Source: Myxococcales bacterium
Lineage (GTDB): Bacteria; Myxococcota_A; UBA9160; UBA4427
Direction: 5' to 3'
NCBI GenBank assembly: GCA_012959805.1
Contig: DUCN01000011.1
Coordinates: 1 to 64,000 of the forward strand
Length of the DNA stretch: 64,000 bases
Each line of letters opens with the position of its first letter. Within the stretch, counting starts at the first letter, position 1. A model generated the notes under the pieces. That model was not told where the DNA came from and did not search any database. It saw only the letters and a list, made by a program, of their open reading frames with translations. Both the position numbers and the translations under genes were made by a program. Positions 54,532 through 62,213 of the stretch are shown here, in pieces.

Positions 54532-55043
54532 ACGACCCGGAACTCCCGCTACTCGACATGATCGTCCTCACCGTACTCTTCATCGCGGTCCTGCGAGGCA
54601 TCTTGATCGGATTGATTCGGGAGGGCTCCTCTCTCGCAGCCATCGGCATCGCCACCATCGTGACCCGCCTACTGGTCGATCCTTTCGCCATCCGGATCGC
54701 GGATTGGACCGGGGGAGAAATCACTGGGAAGACCGGTGTCTGGATTGCCGGAGTCCTGCTCGTCGTTGCAACGATCCTGATCCTCGGCTTCTCCGCGCGC
54801 CTGATTCGGCGAGGGGCTGAGGCAGCGGGGCTGGGGTGGGCCGATCGCCTGGGAGGCGGCGCACTCGGCGCGGCCGAAGGTGCAATCGTCGCTGCAGTTA
54901 TCGTCACCATCGCGCTCTGGCTGGTCGGACCGAATCACGCCACGACCGACGGCGCGCGCAGCATCGAACTCGTCAGAGAATTCCAATCGATGCGCGAAAT
55001 GGGCGAACTACCCGAAGTCGGCTCGCCGGGCGAATGGCTGTAA
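54528..55043 (+). CDS. cvpA: CvpA family membrane protein
   Basis: 171 residues, four predicted membrane segments in the order of CvpA: LDMIVLTVLFIAVLRGILIGLIREGSSLAAIGIA is the conserved start, then TGVWIAGVLLVVATILILGFSARLI, and the ADRLGGGALGAAEGAIVAAVIVTIAL block that marks the family. CvpA is needed for colicin V production and envelope integrity in E. coli, with an unclear mechanism. It overlaps the TPR gene by 4 nt and the oligosaccharyltransferase by 10 nt. Confidence 0.87.
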   Translation: MNDPELPLLDMIVLTVLFIAVLRGILIGLIREGSSLAAIGIATIVTRLLVDPFAIRIADWTGGEITGKTGVWIAGVLLVVATILILGFSARLIRRGAEAAGLGWADRLGGGALGAAEGAIVAAVIVTIALWLVGPNHATTDGARSIELVREFQSMREMGELPEVGSPGEWL

Positions 55044-57406
55044 AAACCGAACAGGTCCCTGGCCGAACAACGGAAATCGCTCGAATCGCCGACCGGACCA
55101 AACAACCGACACTCGCAGATCGACAAGGACCGCGTGAGGCTCAGGGATTGACTGCACGACACGCGGTCCGCGGACTCTTTATCTTCGGGTTGGCTGTCGT
55201 CATTCGGGCGACGCCCTGGCAGCGCGTCATGACCGATTCGGATGGCGTGCTTCTCACGACAGGCGACCCCTACTTCCACATGTGGCGAATCTGGAACTCG
55301 GCCTCAAATTCCATCCCACTCGCGGCCCGCGACCCTTTCGCCAATTTTCCGTCGGGTGGAGAGATTCTCTGGTCACCGGCCTTTGATTGGATGCTGGCCA
55401 CGATAATCCGCTGGATTGGCCTGAGCCAGCCGGCTGCGGAGCTCTTCTGCGCCTGGGTCCCTGTCTTTCTCGGTGCGGCGGCGGTCACGCTGGCCGCGCA
55501 TATCGCTTGGAACACATTCTCACCCGCCGCGGGCTGGACGACGGGGCTCGTGCTGGCCGTCCTGCGAAGTAATTTTATCTACACCCAGTTGGGCTACCTC
55601 GACCATCACGCTGCCGTTACGTTGATCGGCACAATGATGTTAGGGGGCGCGATGTATGTCGTCTCCGAACACCGATCGGTGTCGCGTTACTGGCCACTTT
55701 TAGCTGGAGCGCTCTGCGCATTCGCCTTGTCGATCTGGGCGGGCGCGCTGCTTCATATCGGCGTGCTGCAGATCGCGATGCTCGCCTGGGGACCCGCAGC
55801 CACGTCGAGGGAACCGGCCATTACTCGCACATACCAAATCGCATTCGCCCATGCGTTGACCGCGCTTGCGATCTGGCCTCTTTCAACCCGAGAGTGGGAG
55901 ATCTTCGGCAATTTCCACCCGCTGGCGCTCACCCTCTTCCAGCCGATTTTTTTTGGCGCCGGAGCAGTCTGCCTGTTAAGCGCCTCCTTGCTTTGGAGCA
56001 TGACGCCCGCCGGCGAAACGCGCGCCCGTCGTTTACTGTCGTTCCTTATTCTCGGCGTTGGGGGGCTTATCGTGGCTTTCGCGCTGATTCCGGAACTGGC
56101 GGCCGTTCTCGATCGATCCGCAGGCTGGTTCACCGGAGACATCGAATTCCTCGCGAATATCCGGGAAACGGCCCCCCTCTTCTCGAGCGCCGCGGCCGGC
56201 CTCCCCGATGGCAAACCGGGCTGGCACTCCGCCACCAAGTTGTTCTCCCCGCTCTTCTTCATTCTGCCGCTGTCGATGGCGGCTGTTGTTTGGCGGACCT
56301 CACGACCCGAGCGCTGGCTATTGATCTTCTGGACCGCGGCATTTTGCGTACTGACTCTCGCGCAGAATCGTTTTATGAATACTTTTTCGATCCCCTTCGT
56401 AATCGTCTGTGGTGCAGCGGTGTCCGTACTCATCGAATGGCTCAAGAGACGGTTTGCCAATACCTGGATTCAGAAGGCGGCGCCCGCTCTCGTCGGCCTT
56501 GCGGTCGCGCTCATCGTTTTCGCTCCGGCATGGCCGCATTATGCGCCGGACCTTCGCCCAAATCCCTACTCCCAGTCTGAAGCAAGACGCTCTGCCTTTC
56601 GCTCGGCGGCACGCTGGCTTGCCAACTCACGGCCGATCAGAGTCGGAGAGGCGGGACTGCCAATGGCTGGGCTCCTTACAAATTGGGGGCTGGCTCATGA
56701 AATTCGGTACTACTCGAATTGGCCGATGAACCAAGATGGATTCGGCCCGTACGTCTCTCCGCAGAATGTAAAACTCGCAAATCGCTATTTCGAAGCCCAG
56801 AATGAAGAAAGGGCCGTCACGATTCTCGGCAAGATGAGAACGCGTTATGTCTTGACAGACACCACGGGCGGAGGCCAAGGCCCCTATCACTACAACAGCA
56901 TGACAGGTCGACTCGCCAGCTATCACGGCTCCGGGGGCTTCGTTAAAATCGAGAACACGGAAAAACTGCGATGGGTCCCCGCACTCACACGGCATCGACT
57001 CGTCTTCGAAGCAGCAGACGAGCGCAAAGGAATCTGGCTCTATGAAATCGTGCCGGGCGCCGTCGTGACCGGATCTGCGACGCCCGATTCGGTCGTTGCC
57101 ATCTCGCTAGAGCTCGAATCCGACTCCGGAAAGAATTTGCGTTGGGCAACGCGTCGACGCACCGATAAGGAGGGGGAGTTTCGAATCCGGGTTCCGTATG
57201 CGACCGTAGGCGCGCCCTCCTCGGCCATCCACAGCCTCGGACAATATCAGTTGCGAACGGAGCAAGGCGTAGTAGCCACATTCGATGTCACCGAAGACGC
57301 GCTCCAGCAAGGCCTGAAGATCCCTGCGCCAAACGTCGTCGAGTCTCACTCGAGCAGCGAGGGGGGCGTGGAAGGCGGATCGTCACTAGAGGATACTGAG
57401 GAATGA
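55034..57406 (+). CDS. STT3-type oligosaccharyltransferase-like membrane protein
   Basis: 790 residues: about 11-13 hydrophobic helices to residue 500, then a soluble C-terminal domain. It has the GT-C hallmarks of STT3/AglB/PglB in order: first acidic motif TTGDPYFHMWRI (Asp 78), LGYLDHHAAV (Asp 190), the SVSE/TIXE-like NIRETAP (Glu 378), QNRFMNTFSIPF, and TNWGLAHEIRYYS near 549-561 at the place of WWDYG. The last motif is clearly altered. It would transfer a lipid-linked glycan to proteins in the periplasm. ATG 55034 overlaps cvpA by 10 nt. A GT2 gene follows. Confidence 0.72.
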   Translation: MAVKTEQVPGRTTEIARIADRTKQPTLADRQGPREAQGLTARHAVRGLFIFGLAVVIRATPWQRVMTDSDGVLLTTGDPYFHMWRIWNSASNSIPLAARDPFANFPSGGEILWSPAFDWMLATIIRWIGLSQPAAELFCAWVPVFLGAAAVTLAAHIAWNTFSPAAGWTTGLVLAVLRSNFIYTQLGYLDHHAAVTLIGTMMLGGAMYVVSEHRSVSRYWPLLAGALCAFALSIWAGALLHIGVLQIAMLAWGPAATSREPAITRTYQIAFAHALTALAIWPLSTREWEIFGNFHPLALTLFQPIFFGAGAVCLLSASLLWSMTPAGETRARRLLSFLILGVGGLIVAFALIPELAAVLDRSAGWFTGDIEFLANIRETAPLFSSAAAGLPDGKPGWHSATKLFSPLFFILPLSMAAVVWRTSRPERWLLIFWTAAFCVLTLAQNRFMNTFSIPFVIVCGAAVSVLIEWLKRRFANTWIQKAAPALVGLAVALIVFAPAWPHYAPDLRPNPYSQSEARRSAFRSAARWLANSRPIRVGEAGLPMAGLLTNWGLAHEIRYYSNWPMNQDGFGPYVSPQNVKLANRYFEAQNEERAVTILGKMRTRYVLTDTTGGGQGPYHYNSMTGRLASYHGSGGFVKIENTEKLRWVPALTRHRLVFEAADERKGIWLYEIVPGAVVTGSATPDSVVAISLELESDSGKNLRWATRRRTDKEGEFRIRVPYATVGAPSSAIHSLGQYQLRTEQGVVATFDVTEDALQQGLKIPAPNVVESHSSSEGGVEGGSSLEDTEE

Positions 57407-57413
57407 TCGAATC

Positions 57414-58424
57414 ATGACTGCAGATAGATCCGGTGACACTGACGATGAAACGATCGGCGGTACGGCCGAGAATCCCTTGCGAAACCCCAAGCTCCGCCCT
57501 AACGCGCGCCGTGTCGCAGTGGTGATTCCCTGCTACAGCGAAGAAATAACAATCGCCAAAGTCGTTACGGACTTTCGAAATGCACTCCCGGAAGCGGAGA
57601 TCTACGTCTTCGATAACAATTCGACCGACCGCAGCATAGAGGAAGCAACTCGAGCGAAGGCGACCGTCGTCCGCTCGCTGCAACAGGGCAAAGGCAACGT
57701 TATTCGTCACATCTTCCAGGTCGTCGATGCCGACATCTATATCCTGGTCGACGGCGACGATACCTATCAGGCTGCGGCCGCCCCGGGCATGATCGAGGAG
57801 CTGGAGAATGAACAACTCGACATGCTCGTCGGCATTCGGCTCGGCGAATATAAGGACGGGGCCTTCCGCCGCTTTCACTTGTTTGGCAACACCGTCATTT
57901 CTGGACTCATCAGCGTCTTCTTCCGAAGGAAGCTCAAAGATGTCCTGTCCGGCTATCGCATCCTGTCACGAGACTTCGTCGAGATCGTTCCGATTCGAGC
58001 TCGGGGATTCGAGGTCGAAACAGAGATGACCCTGCAGGCGTTGAGCAAACGTCTTCGAGTCGGCGAAACGGCGGTCCTCTATGGAAGCCGCCCGCCCGGC
58101 AGCATCTCGAAGCTCGATACGTTCAGTGATGGCACGCTGATTCTGCGCTCGATCATCATGCTGCTGCGCGACTATCGACCTCTTGTCTTTTTTTCGGGGC
58201 TCAGCCTGCTCTTCGGATTGACTGCTCTCGTGGCCGGGATTGCTCCAGTCCAGGACTACATCGAAACCCGCTATGTGCTTCATGTACCTCGGGCGATTCT
58301 CGCCTCAGGCCTCGCGATCCTTTCCTTGTTGAGCTTCGCCGCCGGATTGATCCTCGATACGATTTCGCGTTTCCATCAAGAAACGCTGGAGCTACTGCGA
58401 CCTATTCTGAGGAAAAACCGCTGA
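57414..58424 (+). CDS. GT2 polyprenyl-phosphate glycosyltransferase
   Basis: 336 residues. The GT-A domain has VAVVIPCYSEEITIAKVV at about 35-52 and the metal motif LVDGDDTYQ (DGDD at 113-116), then SGYRILSRDFVE, typical of dolichol-phosphate sugar synthases. Two C-terminal membrane helices lie at about 257-277 and 292-315. These enzymes load a single sugar or glycan component on polyprenyl phosphate. It directly follows the oligosaccharyltransferase gene by 7 nt. The stop TGA overlaps a CTG that may start the next gene. Confidence 0.87.
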   Translation: MTADRSGDTDDETIGGTAENPLRNPKLRPNARRVAVVIPCYSEEITIAKVVTDFRNALPEAEIYVFDNNSTDRSIEEATRAKATVVRSLQQGKGNVIRHIFQVVDADIYILVDGDDTYQAAAAPGMIEELENEQLDMLVGIRLGEYKDGAFRRFHLFGNTVISGLISVFFRRKLKDVLSGYRILSRDFVEIVPIRARGFEVETEMTLQALSKRLRVGETAVLYGSRPPGSISKLDTFSDGTLILRSIIMLLRDYRPLVFFSGLSLLFGLTALVAGIAPVQDYIETRYVLHVPRAILASGLAILSLLSFAAGLILDTISRFHQETLELLRPILRKNR

Positions 58425-58468
58425 GTTCCCGGGATCGCGCATTTGAAGCCATCGATCTCATCGAAGTC

Positions 58469-59170
58469 ATGGATCTTGCCGTCCGCTACAACCACTATCT
58501 ACGAGATCAGGTCCTCGATTGGGCCAAGGACAAAACACGACTGCTTGATTTCGGCGCCGGCAACGGACGTTTTGCCATCTCGCTGCAGAAACGCGGCTTC
58601 GAAATCCATGCGATCGAGATCGATCCAGATTTGCGGTCGATGATCGATCTCGGCGGCGTCATCGCCCATGCCAACCTTTCGGATGTCTCTGGTGAAATTT
58701 TCGATGGCATCTACACGCTCAATGTTCTCGAACACATCGAGAACGACGAAGCCATTCTCCGCCAATTCCATGAACGACTCGCCCCGATGGGCGGCCTACT
58801 GATCTACGTGCCGGCATTCACTGTGCTCTTCTCGGCCAATGACGTACGCGTCGGCCATGTCCGCCGCTATCGACGCACCTCGCTCGTGGCCAAGCTCGAA
58901 AGAGCTGGCTTCATGGTCGATCAAGCGCGCTATGCCGATTGCATCGGGTTTTTTGCAACGCTTGCTTATCGAATATTTGGCGATCCAGACGGCGGACTGA
59001 ATCCGACGATGATTCGCTTCTACGACCGCGTTCTTTTTCCGATGAGTCGCGCCTTCGACCGGATCTTCGAACACTTCTTCGGCAAGAACTTGCTGGTGCT
59101 GGCACACAAACCGAAGAGCGAGCAGATCTTGAAAAATCGCGGACCGAAGTCCGCCAGGCCAGTCGCCTAG
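58469..59170 (+). CDS. Class I SAM-dependent methyltransferase
   Basis: 233 residues from ATG 58469. Motif I is LLDFGAGNGRFA (about 25-36), then AIEIDPDL, IYTLNVLEHIENDEAILRQ and LLIYVPAF, as in methyltransferase_11/23 proteins. The frame upstream is also coding-like (SSRDRAFEAIDLIEV) and reaches a CTG at 58421 that overlaps the GT2 stop as CTGA; the protein may thus be 16 residues longer. It probably modifies a sugar or lipid of the glycan locus. It ends by sharing CTAG with the convergent methyltransferase gene. Confidence 0.82.
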   Translation: MDLAVRYNHYLRDQVLDWAKDKTRLLDFGAGNGRFAISLQKRGFEIHAIEIDPDLRSMIDLGGVIAHANLSDVSGEIFDGIYTLNVLEHIENDEAILRQFHERLAPMGGLLIYVPAFTVLFSANDVRVGHVRRYRRTSLVAKLERAGFMVDQARYADCIGFFATLAYRIFGDPDGGLNPTMIRFYDRVLFPMSRAFDRIFEHFFGKNLLVLAHKPKSEQILKNRGPKSARPVA

Positions 59171-60072
59171 CGCAGCGACGGCGTATCCCGGCTGGGGTCT
59201 CTCTCCAAGATCAAATTGATGAAGAGGCCATTGCCGAAAGCATTCTCGAGTGCCAGAACCAGGGAACTCACGGCGGTCACGATTGCACTGCCGTCCATGC
59301 GATCACGAGACAACCGATCGAACCACATATCGCGCACGCGAAGCCCAGCCGCAGCGGCAAGAAGATCGATGCCCAGGCGGGAGAAGAATACTAGATGGTG
59401 GGCCTCATGGGTTCGGGCGGCGGGATAGCGCAGACGACCGCCAGTCCACTGATAAAGCAACCGCCCCACGCTCGGCAGAATACTTTGTTCGTGAATTGTC
59501 TGGATGTAAATCACACCATCCTCGGATAAAACGTCAACCAGATCCTTTAGCAGGACAGCCGGTGAATCGACATGTTCAAAGACGTCCCAGAGTGTGACAA
59601 GATCAAAATAACCATCCAGCTCTGGGAGCGTCGCACGCGCATCCCCTTCGAAGATCTCGACATCCGGGTTTCTCGAACGCGCCTGCACGACTCGATCGGA
59701 CTCCAACTCGATTCCGGCCAGACGGCATTCGGGGCCCAGACGTTCTCGCAAATGGGCTAGATAGGCGCCGGTCCCACAACCAACATCGAGCGCAGCGCGA
59801 TTCGAATGCCCTGGCGACGCGAGGCGACGCGAAAGATCGTCCCACTTGTCGAGATCGCTGTCGGCGTTGCTGAAATAGTTGTCGGGGACGAATGAAGTTT
59901 CCGCGTTGCGATAGAGCGCATCGCTCGACCAGCTATGGCAGCGCATGCATTCGAAAAGTCGATATTCGTGTAGCTCGATCCGCGCCGTCGCCACCTCGCC
60001 ACACACGGGGCAGACATCACCGCCGCGAGTCGTAAGTGCTTCGTCGATGTGGGCCATCTTCACCAGATCCAT
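59167..60072 (-). CDS. Zinc-ribbon SAM-dependent methyltransferase
   Basis: 301 residues. The N-terminus has CPVCG and CMRC (Cys near 21, 24, 42, 45), a zinc ribbon as in C-methyltransferases of sugar pathways. The class I methyltransferase domain has ALDVGCGTGAYLAHL, AGIELE, YFDLVTLWDVFEHVDSPAVLL and VIYIQTIHEQS. The AHHLVFFSRLGIDLL stretch is common in this group. It is convergent with the first methyltransferase; the last four bases (CTAG) hold both stops. It is separated from ispG by 38 nt. Confidence 0.82.
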   Translation of the reverse strand: MDLVKMAHIDEALTTRGGDVCPVCGEVATARIELHEYRLFECMRCHSWSSDALYRNAETSFVPDNYFSNADSDLDKWDDLSRRLASPGHSNRAALDVGCGTGAYLAHLRERLGPECRLAGIELESDRVVQARSRNPDVEIFEGDARATLPELDGYFDLVTLWDVFEHVDSPAVLLKDLVDVLSEDGVIYIQTIHEQSILPSVGRLLYQWTGGRLRYPAARTHEAHHLVFFSRLGIDLLAAAAGLRVRDMWFDRLSRDRMDGSAIVTAVSSLVLALENAFGNGLFINLILERDPSRDTPSLR

Positions 60073-60110
60073 AGAGCCGAAACGAACACCTCGGCAGCCA
60101 GGTTCACAAA

Positions 60111-62213
60111 CTAGTCTTCGGGTTCATCCACCCAACGACCATTGTCCCGGATCAATTCGACGAGTCGATCCGTCGCTTCAATCTCTGGAACCGCGCGCGC
60201 AACGACTTCCTTCCCGACATAGAGCGTAATCTGCCCAACACCGGAACCGACATAACCAAAGTCCGCGTCCGCCATCTCGCCCGGACCGTTTACGATGCAT
60301 CCCATCACGGCAATCTTGAGCCCGGGAAGATGATCCGTCCGTGCCTGTATTTTGGCCGTCGTCTCTTCGAGGTCGAATAGCGTCCGACCGCAGGACGGAC
60401 ACGAAATATATTCGGTCCGCGTCGTTCGCTGCCGCGCACCCTGCAAGATTCGATAGGTCAGATCCACTGCCACCGCAACATCGATCCCGGAATGCACCGA
60501 AACGACATCACCGATTCCGTCACAGAGCAGCGAACCGAGTCGAACCGAGGCATCGATCAGCGCTGCGTCGGGGATCGAGGTCCCGGCCGAGTCCACGGAA
60601 GCTGATGTCGGCGGGGCGTCCATTCGCTGCCGCAGAACGATGGGCAGAGTGCTGGCCTGCTGATCGGCAAGCGTCGCGGCCAGAATGCGAACCGCGTGCA
60701 GAGACGCGCTAGGCACAAGGCTCACAGCACAGTCCAATGAATCGCCGCCCATATTCGAAAGAGCCGCGCGCACCAGACCGGGAATCTCATGGTTCTGTCC
60801 CGAGAGTTCCCATTCGATCGACACCCGCGCTTTGCGTGCTGCTTCTGCGAATCGAAGGATATCCGACCCCTTCGTTGACGCGTCTATTCGGCCGACCCAT
60901 CGCCCCAGTGACATCTCGATCGGCAGAACTACGGGTTGAGTCGCGCCGTCCAGGACTTCATCATCGGCGAGATCAATTCGCAGCGAGATGGGAAGCCCCT
61001 GACCAAGACTCTCGAGCTCTCGATGAAATTCCACGATCCGAGAGAACTCTTCTGAACCCGAGCAGCCGATCAAAAGGGATTCACATTCGACGTCATGCAG
61101 CGCCGACAGCTCCGTTGCGATTCGAGCGGCCACTTCCGCCGGCCGTGCCAGGGCATCGGCAATTTCCAGTTCAACTCGAATCGGTGCTTCGCCGCCGACA
61201 TCCAACCCGGCCCAGTTCATCGCCACGCTCGATCGGCGTGTTTGTTCGAGGCCGAGATCGATGGGTGTCGCATCGATTTCGATAGACGCATCTCCTGAGC
61301 TCGTCGGCGATGACACGATCAAGTCACGGCCCGCTCGCTCGGTGATCCCCCGCGCAACCGGAACTTCGCGAACGGGATCCTCGGTCAGAGAAACTCGGAT
61401 CGTGTCACCCAGCCCGTCTTCGAGCAGCGAGCCGATGCCGATGGCGCTCTTGATTCGACCATCCTCAGCCGCTCCCGCTTCCGTTACACCCACATGAAAG
61501 GGATAGGAGTCCTCTCCGGGCTTCCGTGCCTCGAGCCGCTCGGCCAGCAACCGATAGGCCGTGATCGCCACCTGTGTATTAGAAGCCTTCATCGAAAACA
61601 CGACATCGAAATAACTCTCGGCTTCGCAGACGTCGAGAAACTCGAGCGCGCTTTCGACCATTCCCAGAGCCGTATCGCCAAAGCGGTTCATGATCCGGTC
61701 GGAAAGCGAACCATGATTCGTCCCGATGCGCATCGCAGTCCCATTCGTCTGACAACGCAGCACGAGCGGGCGGAATCGATCGGCGACCCGTTCAACTTCT
61801 TCACCGTACTGTGATTCATCGTATTCGCGAACTTCGAATTTCTTCTTGTCGGCATAATTGCCCGGATTGATGCGAACCTTCTCTACAATGTCCGCAGCGA
61901 TCATCGCCGCGTTCGGAGTGAAGTGAATATCCGCGACCAGCGGGACATCGATTCCGAGCTTCACGAGCTGCTCGCGAATTCCTCGAAGATTTTCCGCATC
62001 ACGAATCGAAGGCGCCGTCACGCGCACGATCTCACAACCCGCTTCGGCGAGCTTCGTTACTTGCTCAACCGTGCCCGCGGTATCCATCGTGTCGGTATTC
62101 GTCATCGACTGAATTCGAATCGGATTCTGGCCGCCGATTTTCACATCGCCGACGCTCACGACACGAGTTCGTCGTCGAGCAGGTGAGAAGGGATCGATCC
62201 CCCGCAAAATCAT
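60111..62213 (-). CDS. ispG: 4-hydroxy-3-methylbut-2-enyl diphosphate synthase, long form
   Basis: 700 residues against about 370 in E. coli GcpE. The N-terminal TIM barrel holds VGDVKIGGQNPIRIQSMTNTDT, VRVTAPSIRDAENL, LVADIHFTPNAA, VRINPGNYA and NHGSLSDRI. A central insert of about 300 residues matches the extra domain of the large plant/Chlamydia/Bacteroidetes type. The C-terminal Fe-S domain has SCPSCGRTLFD and VMGCIVNGPGEMADADFGYVG. With ispE in this window, it confirms the MEP isoprenoid route. ATGA overlap with alaS. Confidence 0.95.
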   Translation of the reverse strand: MILRGIDPFSPARRRTRVVSVGDVKIGGQNPIRIQSMTNTDTMDTAGTVEQVTKLAEAGCEIVRVTAPSIRDAENLRGIREQLVKLGIDVPLVADIHFTPNAAMIAADIVEKVRINPGNYADKKKFEVREYDESQYGEEVERVADRFRPLVLRCQTNGTAMRIGTNHGSLSDRIMNRFGDTALGMVESALEFLDVCEAESYFDVVFSMKASNTQVAITAYRLLAERLEARKPGEDSYPFHVGVTEAGAAEDGRIKSAIGIGSLLEDGLGDTIRVSLTEDPVREVPVARGITERAGRDLIVSSPTSSGDASIEIDATPIDLGLEQTRRSSVAMNWAGLDVGGEAPIRVELEIADALARPAEVAARIATELSALHDVECESLLIGCSGSEEFSRIVEFHRELESLGQGLPISLRIDLADDEVLDGATQPVVLPIEMSLGRWVGRIDASTKGSDILRFAEAARKARVSIEWELSGQNHEIPGLVRAALSNMGGDSLDCAVSLVPSASLHAVRILAATLADQQASTLPIVLRQRMDAPPTSASVDSAGTSIPDAALIDASVRLGSLLCDGIGDVVSVHSGIDVAVAVDLTYRILQGARQRTTRTEYISCPSCGRTLFDLEETTAKIQARTDHLPGLKIAVMGCIVNGPGEMADADFGYVGSGVGQITLYVGKEVVARAVPEIEATDRLVELIRDNGRWVDEPED

